DNA of 64,000 nucleotides from Flavobacteriales bacterium (GTDB lineage: Bacteria; Bacteroidota; Bacteroidia; Flavobacteriales_F; PHOS-HE28). The translations under genes and the position numbers were made by a program. The notes below the pieces were generated by a model that was given only the letters and a program-made list of their open reading frames with translations, was not told the origin of the DNA and ran no database searches. The stretch spans positions 248,001 to 312,000 of the forward strand of contig JAEUSY010000004.1 in the NCBI GenBank assembly GCA_016788295.1, in the 5' to 3' direction. Positions 7,791 through 16,795 of the stretch are shown one piece after another; within the stretch, counting starts at the first letter, position 1, and the number at the start of each line of letters is the position of its first letter.

Positions 7791-9713
7791 TCAGTTCGCT
7801 TCCCCCAGCTCCTCCATCTGCGCCGAAGCTGCCTCCCATTCGCTCATCACGGCAGCAATGCGTTGGGCCAGTTCACCAAGGCGATCGTAGCCTTTCTGCA
7901 GTGCATCCGCAGGCATGCCACCTTTCATCACCTCGGCCTGCAAGGCCTTCTCCTCCGTCTCAAGGTCGGCCAGTTGTTGCTCCAAGCGTTGCACCTGGTT
8001 CTGCACACGACGACGCTCCTTGTCGCGGTCGCGCTTATCGCGCTGATCGATGTTCTTGGCCGCTTTCTCCTCCTTCACCCGCGCCGACGACTTGCCGATA
8101 TCGGCACCCTGTAGGGCCTTGCGCTTTTCGATCAGCTCAAGGATGTCCATATGCTGGTCTCGGATACGAAACTCATCGAGCTCGAGGATGCGCGAGGTCA
8201 GGCCCGTGAGGAAATCCCGGTCGTGGCTCACGAGCAGGAAGGTGCCATCGTAGTTCTTCAGGGCTTCCTTCAGCACGTCCTTGCTCTGGATGTCCAGGTG
8301 GTGCGTGGGTTCGTCGAGGATGAGGAAGTTGAGCGGCTTCAACAGCATGCAGCACAATGCCAGGCGTGCGCGTTCACCACCGCTGAGCACCTTCACCTTC
8401 TTGTCCACGTCCTCGCCACTGAACATGAAGGCACCCAGCATGGCGCGCACGCGCACCCGGTTCTCCTCACTGGCCGCGTCCTCGGCGGTCTCCAGCACAG
8501 TGCGCTGCGGGCTCATGCGCTCGGGCATGTCCTGGGCGTAGTAGCCCACGATCACATTGTGGCCCATGCGGATCTCGCCATCATAAGGCTCCTCGCCCAT
8601 GATCATGCGCACCAATGTGGACTTTCCCGTGCCGTTCGCACCTACCAGGGCGAGGTGCTCCCCTTTGGCGATGGTGAGCTCGGCCCCGCTGAAGATCTGC
8701 TTGGCGTCGTAGGCCTTGCTCACGTTGCGCACCTCGCACACGATCTTGCCCGAACTGGGCGCGGGAGGGAACTTGACCAACATCTTGCGCAGATCCTCGT
8801 CCTCCACTTCAATGCGGTCCAGTTTCTCCAGCTTCGTGATCAGGCTCTGGGCGAACGCGGCTTTGCTCGCCTTCGCGCGGAACTTGTTGATGAGGTCCTC
8901 GGTCTCCTTGATGTAGCGCTGCTGGTCCTTCGCTGCGGCGGCCTGCTGTTCGCGCTCCACTTTGCGCAGTTCAACGTACTTGCTCCACGAGGCCTTGCGA
9001 TCGATGATGCGCCCACCAGCGACCTCGATGGTGCGTTTCGTGAGGCGATCGAGGAAGGTCTTATCGTGCGAAATGAGCACCAGGGCCGATGGGTAGGTAC
9101 GCAGCAGGTCCTCCAGCCACTGGATAGCGGGCAGATCGAGGTGGTTGGTCGGTTCGTCCAGCAGCAGCAGGTCCGGTTGCAGCAGCAGCAAGCGGGCCAG
9201 CTCGGCACGCATGCGCCAACCTCCGCTCAGTTCGCTCATCAGGCGGTGCATGTCAGCCCCTACGAAACCAATGCCCTTGAGCATGCGCTCGATCTGCATG
9301 TCGTGGTCGGCGGCGCCAATGGCGTTCAAGCGCTCGTGGGCGTGCGCGAGCATGGTGGCCAGCTCAATGGCCTCCTCATCGGTGGTGGCCTTCTCAAGAT
9401 CCTTCTCGATCCGGTCCAACGAAGCCTGCAGCGTGAGCGCCTCCTCAAAGGCCTTTTCGGCCACCTGCCAGGGGGTCAGCTCCAGGTTGTGGGCCATTTC
9501 CTGCGGCAAGTAGCCCATGGTGAGCTCCTTGGGCTTGCCAATGGTGCCCTTGTCGTAGGGCTGCTGTCCGGCCATGATCTTCAGCAGGGTGCTCTTGCCG
9601 GCACCGTTGCGTCCTACCAGACCGATGCGATCGTCGCTACCAATGAAGAACGAAACGCCATCGAACATCGGTCGCTGACCGAAATGCAGGGTAAGGCCTT
9701 GAACAGTGATCAT
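7791..9713 (-). CDS. ABC-F family ATPase (translation factor type)
   Basis: A 640-residue protein with two ABC ATPase domains and no membrane part, the ABC-F layout. Domain 1: Walker A GRNGAGKST, signature LSGGWRMRAELARLL, Walker B LLLLDEPTNHLD. A charged linker helix region follows (QRYIKETEDLINKFRAKASK). Domain 2: GANGTGKST, LSGGERARLALCCMLL, LILDEPTHHLD. The C-terminal 100 residues form a coiled coil (QNQVQRLEQQLADLETEEKAL), as in Uup/YdiF-like members. ABC-F proteins act on the ribosome, relieving stalls or giving antibiotic protection; motifs do not separate a housekeeping from a resistance role. The second Walker B is followed by THHLD instead of the common TNHLD. An exact -7 element lies about 40 bases upstream. 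Confidence 0.92.
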   Translation of the reverse strand: MITVQGLTLHFGQRPMFDGVSFFIGSDDRIGLVGRNGAGKSTLLKIMAGQQPYDKGTIGKPKELTMGYLPQEMAHNLELTPWQVAEKAFEEALTLQASLDRIEKDLEKATTDEEAIELATMLAHAHERLNAIGAADHDMQIERMLKGIGFVGADMHRLMSELSGGWRMRAELARLLLLQPDLLLLDEPTNHLDLPAIQWLEDLLRTYPSALVLISHDKTFLDRLTKRTIEVAGGRIIDRKASWSKYVELRKVEREQQAAAAKDQQRYIKETEDLINKFRAKASKAAFAQSLITKLEKLDRIEVEDEDLRKMLVKFPPAPSSGKIVCEVRNVSKAYDAKQIFSGAELTIAKGEHLALVGANGTGKSTLVRMIMGEEPYDGEIRMGHNVIVGYYAQDMPERMSPQRTVLETAEDAASEENRVRVRAMLGAFMFSGEDVDKKVKVLSGGERARLALCCMLLKPLNFLILDEPTHHLDIQSKDVLKEALKNYDGTFLLVSHDRDFLTGLTSRILELDEFRIRDQHMDILELIEKRKALQGADIGKSSARVKEEKAAKNIDQRDKRDRDKERRRVQNQVQRLEQQLADLETEEKALQAEVMKGGMPADALQKGYDRLGELAQRIAAVMSEWEAASAQMEELGEAN

Positions 9714-9753
9714 AGCGAGCGGTGGCGCGGGAGTGGTTTTCCGGAAAGGGCCG

Positions 9754-9761
9754 CAAAAGTA
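9754..9761 (-). promoter_or_regulatory. Candidate -7 element for the ABC-F gene
   Basis: TACTTTTG on the minus strand is a full match to TAnnTTTG and lies about 40 bases before the ABC-F start. The nearest upstream TTG is 23 bases away, longer than the usual 19-21, so the -33 part is unconvincing. Confidence 0.4.
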
Positions 9762-9803
9762 CGCCCCCCTTGGGGACCGGCGCTCAACGAGGGACCCTGC
9801 GCC

Positions 9804-10565
9804 TCAGAAGTTCCACAGGTCGTGCTCGAACTCGAACAGCGCCTGCTTGATCTCCTCGCCTTCCAGCAGCGCGTCCAGACCGGTCTTGTACTGGTTGATG
9901 CCCCGGTCGTACACGTTGCTCCACTTGGTGATGTAGCTGCTGAACTGGCGCTTCCAGAAGATGTCCTCGAAGCTGCGACGCTCGGCATCGTTCTCCCGGT
10001 TGAAGGCGTCCCAGTTGGCGAACACGTAGCGGCACTCCGGATAGTACAGCCAGAACAAGGGGCGATAACCGCGCAGTTCACCGTCCTCGCCACGGATCTC
10101 CTTCATCGGAGCAATACCGATGATCCGGATGTCCATCGTGGAGCGCTGTTTGTCGAAGATCCAATCCTCTTTCACGTTGTACATCTTGATGTCGCGGGTC
10201 TCCAAGGGGATCTCCTGGATGACCATCTCCATATCACCCGTGGTCAGCGACTCGGTGTACTGCGTGTCGATCCGCATAAAGATGTCCTTCAGGTCGCTCG
10301 CCAACAGCGGCTTCTTGAACTCATCGTCGTTCGCAAGGGCACCGGGGTCATAGGCCGTGATGGAGCCGTCCACAAGAAGACCGTGCTTGATCACATCGAA
10401 CAGGCTTTTGCGGTCGTTGATGGCCTCCGTAGGGTAGTACAACGGATGGTTCATCTTCTCGCGCAGGTCGATCGTACGCCACACACGGCGCGCCCACATC
10501 ACGTCCGCCTCGCGGATGTGCGTGTAGGGCACCACGCGTTTGGTCTTCGTGTGCTCTTCGATGTA
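9804..10565 (-). repeat. gldN duplication, copy 2
   Basis: This 762-bp block is nearly identical to 10765-11526 in the same orientation. The similarity begins at the codon for the tyrosine of YI(E/K)EH and runs to the stop codon. Most differences are single silent changes. Confidence 0.9.
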
Positions 10566-10670
10566 GGGCTTCGGGGCCACGGTCGGCGGTTCGCTGACCT
10601 GCGCGATCACGTCAGCCTCCCCCAGCATACTGGTGAGCACAATGACCAGAAATGAAAGGAACCTACCCAT
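9804..10670 (-). CDS. gldN: GldN, second copy (T9SS ring-associated protein)
   Basis: A 288-residue predicted exported protein. From residue 36 (YIEEHTKTKRVVPYTHI) to the C terminus (FEFEHDLWNF) it matches the gldN copy at 10765-11625 with only about six conservative differences in some 250 residues (for example RIDT/RVDT, LETRD/LESRD, GELRG/GEIRG). The signal peptide and the first 35 residues are unrelated between the copies (here MGRFLSFLVIVLTSML). GldN (PorN) lies in the periplasm and joins GldK in the ring beneath the outer membrane, linking the GldLM motor to the translocon. A GC-rich hairpin separates the two copies. The near identity with different leaders indicates a recent partial duplication or gene conversion. 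Confidence 0.92.
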   Translation of the reverse strand: MGRFLSFLVIVLTSMLGEADVIAQVSEPPTVAPKPYIEEHTKTKRVVPYTHIREADVMWARRVWRTIDLREKMNHPLYYPTEAINDRKSLFDVIKHGLLVDGSITAYDPGALANDDEFKKPLLASDLKDIFMRIDTQYTESLTTGDMEMVIQEIPLETRDIKMYNVKEDWIFDKQRSTMDIRIIGIAPMKEIRGEDGELRGYRPLFWLYYPECRYVFANWDAFNRENDAERRSFEDIFWKRQFSSYITKWSNVYDRGINQYKTGLDALLEGEEIKQALFEFEHDLWNF

Positions 10671-10716
10671 TGTTCTTCGAACGTTGCAACGTCATGCACT
10701 ATTACCTCGTAAATGA

Positions 10717-10740
10717 ACAGGGCCCCGTTCGGGGCCCTGT
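10717..10740 (-). terminator. GC-rich hairpin between the two gldN copies
   Basis: A 10-bp perfect stem (ACAGGGCCCC/GGGGCCCTGT) with a 4-base loop lies between the stop of the first gldN and the start of the second. On the minus strand it is followed by TCATTT, so it may end or reduce transcription from the core operon. Confidence 0.6.
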
Positions 10741-10764
10741 CCTGTAGGTCAAACTAATGGCGCA

Positions 10765-11526
10765 TCAGAAGTTCCACAGGTCGTGCTCGAACTCGAACAG
10801 CGCCTGCTTGATCTCCTCGCCTTCCAGCAATGCGTCCAGACCGGTCTTGTACTGGTTGATGCCCCGGTCGTACACGTTGCTCCACTTGGTGATGTAGCTG
10901 CTGAACTGGCGCTTCCAGAAGATGTCCTCGAAACTGCGACGCTCGGCATCGTTCTCCCGGTTGAACGCGTCCCAGTTGGCGAATACATAACGGCACTCGG
11001 GATAGTACAGCCAGAACAAGGGGCGATAACCCCGAATCTCGCCGTCCTCACCACGCACCTCTTTCATCGGGGCGATACCGATGATCCGAATGTCCATCGT
11101 GGAGCGCTGCTTGTCGAAGATCCAGTCCTCTTTCACGTTGTACATCTTGATGTCGCGGCTCTCCAAGGGGATCTCCTGGATCACCATCTCCATATCACCC
11201 GTGGTCAGCGACTCGGTGTACTGCGTGTCCACGCGCATGAAGATGTCCTTCAGGTCGCTCGCCAACAGCGGCTTCTTGAACTCATCGTCGTTCGCAAGGG
11301 CACCGGGGTCGTAGGCCGTGATGGAACCGTCCACCAGAAGACCGTGCTTTATCACATCGAACAGGCTCTTGCGGTCGTTGATGGCCTCCGTGGGATAGTA
11401 CAACGGATGGTTCATCTTCTCGCGCAGATCGATCGTGCGCCACACACGGCGCGCCCACATCACGTCCGCCTCGCGGATGTGCGTGTAGGGCACCACGCGT
11501 TTGGTCTTCGTGTGCTCCTTGATGTA
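10765..11526 (-). repeat. gldN duplication, copy 1
   Basis: Partner of the block at 9804-10565; same length (762 bp) and same orientation. The copies lie in tandem with about 200 bp between them, made of the second copy's distinct leader region and a hairpin. Confidence 0.9.
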
Positions 11527-11625
11527 GGCACCATCGAGCACGGTCTGGGCCACGGCATCTGGTGCCGCGCACAGACCGGCCACGGCGATCGCCGCGGTGG
11601 TCAGGATGTTCTTGCAGGTCCTCAT
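10765..11625 (-). CDS. gldN: GldN (T9SS ring-associated protein), core-operon copy
   Basis: A 286-residue predicted periplasmic protein with a clear signal peptide (ILTTAAIAVAGLCAAPDAVAQ). It is the last gene of the core operon, 23 bases after gldM, the normal gldKLMN order. Recognisable GldN/PorN stretches are VMWARRVWRTIDLREKMNHP, DIRIIGIAPMKE and YRPLFWLYYPECR. With GldK it forms the periplasmic ring complex of the T9SS that contacts the GldM shaft. The mature part is repeated almost unchanged in the next gene downstream. Given its position in the operon I take this as the ancestral copy. Confidence 0.95.
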   Translation of the reverse strand: MRTCKNILTTAAIAVAGLCAAPDAVAQTVLDGAYIKEHTKTKRVVPYTHIREADVMWARRVWRTIDLREKMNHPLYYPTEAINDRKSLFDVIKHGLLVDGSITAYDPGALANDDEFKKPLLASDLKDIFMRVDTQYTESLTTGDMEMVIQEIPLESRDIKMYNVKEDWIFDKQRSTMDIRIIGIAPMKEVRGEDGEIRGYRPLFWLYYPECRYVFANWDAFNRENDAERRSFEDIFWKRQFSSYITKWSNVYDRGINQYKTGLDALLEGEEIKQALFEFEHDLWNF

Positions 11626-11648
11626 CTCGGTCTCCGTTTAAACGGTCA

Positions 11649-13289
11649 TTACACCACCTTGAACGAAAGCGAACCCAGGTTCCGCACGGTACCGTCCGGG
11701 CCTTTGGCCTTGATGCCTTCGATATAGACCTTCTGGCCAGGTTTCGCCTTTTGGAACATTTCCTTCATATCCGCGGATACGGCAGGGCCTTTCACCTCTT
11801 TCTCCAAGGGAACGCCACCCACGATCATGGTCACCTTGAAGGAGACCACCTCGAACTTGAGGTCGAACTCGAAGTTCTCCATCTTGGCGATCACACCCGC
11901 AGCAGCGGTGAGCTCGGCCTTCTTGATGTTCTCGTCGTTCACGCTCTTACCGGCGAAGTAGGGCGAAGGGTTCGGCACGTTCTTCACGCGGAACTTCATG
12001 CCGGTCATTGACTTCTTCGTGCCATCGGGGTTGGTCACCGTAGCGCTGATCACGGCCTCGGCATCCTTGCCCGGACGCATGATCCAGCCTTCGGCACCCT
12101 TGGTCAGCGCACCATTGGTCGCGGTCGGAACAATATCCTTATCGCTGTAACCTGAAACGCTCACGCTAACAGGGTTATCCACACCGCGGTAGAACACGTT
12201 CATCTTGGTGGGGCTTACGACCAGGTTGGGGGCGGCCACCTCGTATTCCGTAGTGAACACCTCCGTGGTGATCTCGCCACCCACAGGCTTGTACTTGATG
12301 ATACCGCTCACCGTGCGCAGACCGGCACCGGAAGCAACTTGCTCCAAGCGGGCCATGGCACCGTTCATTGGCAGTTTGATGGCCTCGCCAATGATCTCCT
12401 TCTTCGCTGTATCCACCCGGGCACCAGGACCGCAGATGTACACTTCAGGTGCGTTCTGGTCATCATAGGCACCGAGGAAGATGTCGGCCATGTACTTGCT
12501 ACCCACGGTCACGTAACTGCTCTGGGGTTTCACAATGGCGGTGAGCTTGTTGAACTTGAAGCTCTTGCCCTCCACGGCGTCCATCATCCGCTTCACCACC
12601 TCACCCTCAGCGTTGCGCACATCCGCCTGTATCTTGCTCAGGATGGTGATTCCAGCGGCCAGAGGTACGTGGTAGAAGTTGATGCTCTGCCAGTTGTTCA
12701 TGGTACCTGAAGCGTCCTTCCGATCCTCGAAGTTGAACACCCGGTCCATTGATGCCGCCAGTTCCGTATCGTCCTTACGGCTGTTCTTCACCAGGTCACG
12801 GAATGCCTCCAACTTCGTCCTCAGATCGGTAGCCGACATCGGACCATCCTTAGGCTTGGCCGGCTCATCACCGATCAACAGGTTGGTGAGCTCGTCGTGA
12901 CTGTCCTTCTTGGTCACCTTGGCGAGGTCAACGATACGACCGTCACCGAGCACCACACTGTCACGCGGCCAGCCCTCAGCGGTCATGATCGCTTGGGCCT
13001 TGATGGAGTCCACATAGGCGATTATCTCACCGCCCGCGGTCCTGATCTTCTTGGCCTCTTCCCATGCGGCGCCATACTTCGCGGCATTCTCGTTGGCGAA
13101 CTGCTCAAAGCTCTTGTACTGAGCGGTCATCTTGTCGTTCAGCGAGAGCTTAGTGTTCTCAAGGCCGGTATTCACCGTGATGAAGCTGTCCAAGATCTCC
13201 TTGGAGACGTTCATCGCCAGCAGTGCCGTGAGCACCAAGTACATCATATTGATCATCGCCTGTCGAGGCGACTGTTTCCCACTAGCCAT
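11649..13289 (-). CDS. gldM: GldM, T9SS motor shaft protein
   Basis: A 546-residue protein with a basic N terminus (SGKQSPRQAMINMMYL), one membrane helix (MMYLVLTALLAMNVS) and a long periplasmic region. GldM dimers insert their helices into the GldL pentamer in the inner membrane and extend D1-D4 domains across the periplasm to the GldK/GldN ring; proton flow turns or bends the shaft to power secretion and, in gliders, movement. Landmarks: MNNWQSINFYHVPLAAGI, YMADIFLGAYDDQNAPEVYI, VSPTKMNVFYRGVDNPVSVS. It lies between gldL and gldN in the usual order with short spacers. The copy at 6073-7692 is a more diverged paralogue. Confidence 0.96.
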   Translation of the reverse strand: MASGKQSPRQAMINMMYLVLTALLAMNVSKEILDSFITVNTGLENTKLSLNDKMTAQYKSFEQFANENAAKYGAAWEEAKKIRTAGGEIIAYVDSIKAQAIMTAEGWPRDSVVLGDGRIVDLAKVTKKDSHDELTNLLIGDEPAKPKDGPMSATDLRTKLEAFRDLVKNSRKDDTELAASMDRVFNFEDRKDASGTMNNWQSINFYHVPLAAGITILSKIQADVRNAEGEVVKRMMDAVEGKSFKFNKLTAIVKPQSSYVTVGSKYMADIFLGAYDDQNAPEVYICGPGARVDTAKKEIIGEAIKLPMNGAMARLEQVASGAGLRTVSGIIKYKPVGGEITTEVFTTEYEVAAPNLVVSPTKMNVFYRGVDNPVSVSVSGYSDKDIVPTATNGALTKGAEGWIMRPGKDAEAVISATVTNPDGTKKSMTGMKFRVKNVPNPSPYFAGKSVNDENIKKAELTAAAGVIAKMENFEFDLKFEVVSFKVTMIVGGVPLEKEVKGPAVSADMKEMFQKAKPGQKVYIEGIKAKGPDGTVRNLGSLSFKVV

Positions 13290-13340
13290 GTTCTTCCAAC
13301 AGGTTAAGCTGGTTCCTTCGAAAAAAGGTCAGGTTCGGGA

Positions 13341-14132
13341 TCAGCCCCTGATGGTCATGGCGTTCAGCATGTTGCCATAGACCGTGTTCAGCTTGGCGAG
13401 GTTGTCGCTGAGCTCGGAGATGTTCTCCTTGTAGCGCTTGGTGTCGTCCACCGAGTTCTTCAGGTTGGTGAGCATTTCGCCCATGCCTTCGAACATCTGG
13501 TTGGCGGCCTCCAATTTCTCGCGGCTACCGCGGAGCTGCAGCTCGTACATCTCGTTCAGGGCGCTCAGGTTCTGGCTCATCTTCTGCAAGCTCTCACCCG
13601 CATTGCGGCCAGCATCCACGTTGGCGGTCAGGCCCACGAGGCTCTCGCTTGCCTTGGCATAGCTGTCGCTCAGGCTGCTCACCTTCACCGAAGCTTCCTT
13701 CAGGCTGTTAGCGTACTCATTGGTGGCCGAAGCTGCACCGGTGATCTGGCCCATTTGCTTGGCCTGATCGCTCAGGCTGCGCATGCCATCACCCAGGCTC
13801 GCGATGAGCTCGGGCTCGATCTTGGCGCTCTCCAACATGTTGTCCAACTGCTCGGTGATCGAACGCTGGTCGTCCTTGCGGAATTCATCTCCTTCGGCCT
13901 TTTCGCCGGTAGCGAGCTCGGGGTACACCAAGCTCCAATCCGGATCCTCATGGGGCGGTTCGAATGCGGAGAAGAAGAAGATGATGGCCTCGGTGCTAAG
14001 ACCAAGGATGAGGAACAGACTGGCGAACGGCCAGTGCTGGATCTTGAAGAGAGCACCCACGATCACGACCGCTGCACCGATACCGTACAGTTTGGCCATG
14101 AAGTTCTTCCACCTCTTGCTGCCTGGTTTCAT
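13341..14132 (-). CDS. gldL: GldL, T9SS motor proton-channel protein
   Basis: A 263-residue inner-membrane protein with two helices near the N terminus (AKLYGIGAAVVIVGALFKIQ and FASLFLILGLSTEAIIFFF) and a long cytoplasmic region rich in helices (GAASATNEYANSLKEASVKV and following). The buried glutamate in the second helix, E48 here, matches the residue shown in other species to be needed for proton-driven rotation; a second acidic residue, E58, lies just after it (SAFEPPHEDPDW). GldL forms a pentamer around the GldM dimer. The gene sits between gldK and gldM, with gaps of about 100 and 50 bp. Confidence 0.96.
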   Translation of the reverse strand: MKPGSKRWKNFMAKLYGIGAAVVIVGALFKIQHWPFASLFLILGLSTEAIIFFFSAFEPPHEDPDWSLVYPELATGEKAEGDEFRKDDQRSITEQLDNMLESAKIEPELIASLGDGMRSLSDQAKQMGQITGAASATNEYANSLKEASVKVSSLSDSYAKASESLVGLTANVDAGRNAGESLQKMSQNLSALNEMYELQLRGSREKLEAANQMFEGMGEMLTNLKNSVDDTKRYKENISELSDNLAKLNTVYGNMLNAMTIRG

Positions 14133-14229
14133 CGTTCTTCCTTGCGTTTGTTGGTTGGTCTGAGAGTCTGGTTCCTTACGTCTATGAATGCGTCCGTTGA
14201 GGTCAGGTAACGGTCGTCAGTTCCTTGGT

Positions 14230-15606
14230 CTAGAGGTCCTCTGCGTTCACGGCCTTGCCACGGCCCAGGAAGGTCATCACCGAACGGAAGCCGATGTAGG
14301 CCTTGGTGGTGTCCTGGTACTCGTAACTGCGGGTGCCGGTCTGCATATAGTACCCGATGTCCTTCCACGAACCACCGCGGATCACCTTGCGCTTCAGCGA
14401 AGGGGGATCGCTTGCAATGGCGTCGTAGCTGTACTCAGGGTTCAGGTCGTGGTCGAAGTCGTACACGCTCTCATCGAACGCGGTGCTCGTCCACTCGGCC
14501 ACGTTACCGGCCATGCTGTACAGGCCGTAATCATTGGGGGTGTAGCTGTCCACGGGCACGGTGTGGAAACCACCGTCATCCACGTAGTTGCCGTGCAGGG
14601 GCTTGAAGTTGCCGAGGAAGCAGCCCTGGCGGTTACGCACGTAAGGACCACCCCAGGGATACGGTGCCAGGTCAAGACCACCGCGAGCCGCATATTCCCA
14701 TTCGGCCTCGGTGGGCAGACGGAAACGGTTCACGAAGGCCTCGCCGTTCTGCTCCAGCCAGCTGTTCATGAGCTGGGTGCGCCATACGTTGAAGGCATTG
14801 GCCTGCACCCAGGTAACACCCACAACTGGATAATCATCGTAGGCCGGATGCCAGAAGTAGTTCTCGGTCATCGGCTCGTTGAAGGAGTAGGTGAAGTCAT
14901 GCACCCAAACCAGTGTGTCGGGGTACACATTGATCACTTCCTTGATGATGAACTTGCTACGATCGCTGTGACCACGGATGGCGTTGTTCTGGCCCTTCAC
15001 GTTGGTGTAGCTCAGGTCCAGATCGCGGGCGTTGTTCGCCTTGCGGGCCGCCTCCTTCAGGTCGATCCAGTAGTACTCGAAGTTCAGCTTGCGCGTATCG
15101 ATCTCCTTGCGGCGATAGAAACGCTCGCTCTCGCTCAGGAACATGTCGGCCAGGGCCTCGCGCTCCTCATCACCGTACCAGTTGATGCGCTCGCGCCAGT
15201 TCAACACAGGCGGATCGATCTCCTCTCCGTATTCATCCTCCGTGATGATGTGCTCTCCGATATCCTCATCACCCAAAGTGCGCTTGGCAATGGAATCGCG
15301 TACGTAGTACACGAACTGCCGGTACTCGTTGTTGGTGATCTCCGTCTGGTCGATGTAGAAGGCCTGCACCGAAACGGTCTTGCTCTTTGACACCACGGCG
15401 TAGGGCACATCCTGGTCACTTGGACCCATGACGAAGCTACCCATGCCGATATAGTTCATCCCGTAGGGATCGACCTGATACCAACCTGGACGACCCTGGG
15501 CGCCGATCAGCTGCCCCTGGCCACCACCGCCACAGCTCGCCAGCAAGCCAATAGCGCCGAGATACAAAATGGGACGTATCATGCTCTTCCTGTTATGCCG
15601 TTCCAT
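14230..15606 (-). CDS. gldK: GldK, T9SS outer-membrane ring lipoprotein
   Basis: A 458-residue lipoprotein with a formylglycine-generating-enzyme-like (FGE-sulfatase) fold. The lipobox is GLLASC, with Cys25 as the lipidated residue, followed by a glycine-rich linker. The FGE-type motifs are seen as FYIDQTEITNNEYRQF, GVTWVQANAFNVWR, RLPTEAEWEYAARGG, YSMAGNVAEWTSTAFD and VIRGGSWKD. In the T9SS this domain is structural, not enzymatic: GldK/PorK and GldN/PorN form large rings under the outer membrane. I chose ATG 15606, which has AAGGA seven bases upstream; the methionine eight codons later also has a good AGGAAG site and gives a shorter signal peptide. Second gene of the operon after porP/sprF. 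Confidence 0.95.
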   Translation of the reverse strand: MERHNRKSMIRPILYLGAIGLLASCGGGGQGQLIGAQGRPGWYQVDPYGMNYIGMGSFVMGPSDQDVPYAVVSKSKTVSVQAFYIDQTEITNNEYRQFVYYVRDSIAKRTLGDEDIGEHIITEDEYGEEIDPPVLNWRERINWYGDEEREALADMFLSESERFYRRKEIDTRKLNFEYYWIDLKEAARKANNARDLDLSYTNVKGQNNAIRGHSDRSKFIIKEVINVYPDTLVWVHDFTYSFNEPMTENYFWHPAYDDYPVVGVTWVQANAFNVWRTQLMNSWLEQNGEAFVNRFRLPTEAEWEYAARGGLDLAPYPWGGPYVRNRQGCFLGNFKPLHGNYVDDGGFHTVPVDSYTPNDYGLYSMAGNVAEWTSTAFDESVYDFDHDLNPEYSYDAIASDPPSLKRKVIRGGSWKDIGYYMQTGTRSYEYQDTTKAYIGFRSVMTFLGRGKAVNAEDL

Positions 15607-15705
15607 TGGTTTTCCTTGCAGGGGCCTTTGTCTTCGGGTATTCCGGTAAGTGAACACCTTGGACGAGGCGATGTACGGCAGTTGAAGCGTTTTGGTTTCG
15701 TTCGG

Positions 15706-16635
15706 TCAGAGGAACCTTACGTTACGGTAGATCTGCACATCGGGCGGTTTCACCAGCAACACGCAGTAGTTGAGCATCACCTCGTGGCTGCCGCTGCTGT
15801 AGTTCGAGAGCGTCGAGGTGGTGACATCGTAGCTGTATCCGATCCGCAGCATCGACTTATCGTTCGGCTTGAACTGGTAACCGATCATGGGGGCGATGGC
15901 ATCCTCCGTACGGTACGAAACGCCCAGCCACACCATGTTATTATACAGGAAGGTGGCATTGAGGTCCACCTGGGTGGAGGTGGCATCGGACTTCACGAGC
16001 ACCGAGGGCTGAAGGATGTACTTCTTGTCGCCCTTGATCGCCCAGTCGTAACCGGCCTGCACCCAGTAGTGGCGCGCGGTCTTGATGCTCACGTCCTCCA
16101 GTTCACCCTCGGTGATGTGGGTGGCCGAAATACCGATCCAGAACGTTGGGGAGGTGTAGTAAAGACCACCACCCAGATCGAAGCTGGAGTCACTGTCGCC
16201 GTTGGCGGGAATGGCCGCATCCTGAGCCAGGGGGTCGCGCGCACGCCAGTCGCGGCCCAAGGTGTGGCTCACCAATCCGGCAGAGAGACCGATACCAAGG
16301 GTACCGGCGCCCAGCTTACGGTGGTAGGAATAGCTCAGGCGGGCAAAAGTGCTCTTCTGCTGGCCCAGCTCATCGAGGTATACCGATAGGCCGATGCCGC
16401 TGCTGATGGGCTTGATCGCCATCGATGCATTGAGCAGACCGGTCTTCGGTGCACCATCGAATCCCGTCCATTGCTGGCGGAACATCGCTGTGGCACACAA
16501 TTGGCCAGTAATGCCGGCCACGGCCGGATTGACCGACAGGCGGTCGAACATGTACTGGGTGAATTGCGGGTCCTGTTGGGCGAACACTGTTCCGCCCACG
16601 GCCGCGCAAAACGCTGCGGTGATTATCCCCCTCAT
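15706..16635 (-). CDS. PorP/SprF family outer-membrane protein of the T9SS
   Basis: A 309-residue outer-membrane beta-barrel protein of the PorP/SprF family. After the signal peptide (MRGIITAAFCAAVGGTVFAQ) comes the family's opening motif QQDPQFTQYMFDRLSVNPAVAG, then alternating beta strands such as MIGYQFKPNDKSMLRIGYSYD, ending with the usual S(G)HEVMLNYC strand. Members dock to the T9SS machinery and help attach or secrete large adhesins. The gene opens the gldKLMN operon, as in several flavobacteria. The start is set at the methionine before the signal peptide; the open frame continues 83 codons upstream without coding character. A promoter lies about 75 bases upstream. Confidence 0.93.
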   Translation of the reverse strand: MRGIITAAFCAAVGGTVFAQQDPQFTQYMFDRLSVNPAVAGITGQLCATAMFRQQWTGFDGAPKTGLLNASMAIKPISSGIGLSVYLDELGQQKSTFARLSYSYHRKLGAGTLGIGLSAGLVSHTLGRDWRARDPLAQDAAIPANGDSDSSFDLGGGLYYTSPTFWIGISATHITEGELEDVSIKTARHYWVQAGYDWAIKGDKKYILQPSVLVKSDATSTQVDLNATFLYNNMVWLGVSYRTEDAIAPMIGYQFKPNDKSMLRIGYSYDVTTSTLSNYSSGSHEVMLNYCVLLVKPPDVQIYRNVRFL

Positions 16636-16707
16636 GCTGGTGTTCCGTTCAGTGTTGGCGGGCCACGGAGCAAGTTTTTTCCCGTGGGTATCCGTCAGAT
16701 CCCGGTG

Positions 16708-16737
16708 CCAATATAGCAAAGATCCGATCCCACCAAA
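16708..16737 (-). promoter_or_regulatory. Promoter of the porP/sprF-gldKLMN operon
   Basis: On the minus strand TTTG (16737-16734) is followed after 18 bases by TATATTGG (16715-16708), one mismatch from TAnnTTTG. It lies between the stop codon of the arginase-like gene and the porP/sprF start, giving a leader of about 70 bases. Confidence 0.6.
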
Positions 16738-16795
16738 TCCGCCACGATATCGGCGGACGAGGGATCCCGGGGCACCAGCGACCGTCCGACGGCGA

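Noticed and set aside
8151-10655. An 834-codon open frame on the plus strand opposite the ABC-F and gldN genes
   Set aside because: High GC content gives long chance frames opposite real genes. Its translation is rich in His, Leu and Val without any domain, and it runs across the boundary of two well supported minus-strand genes.
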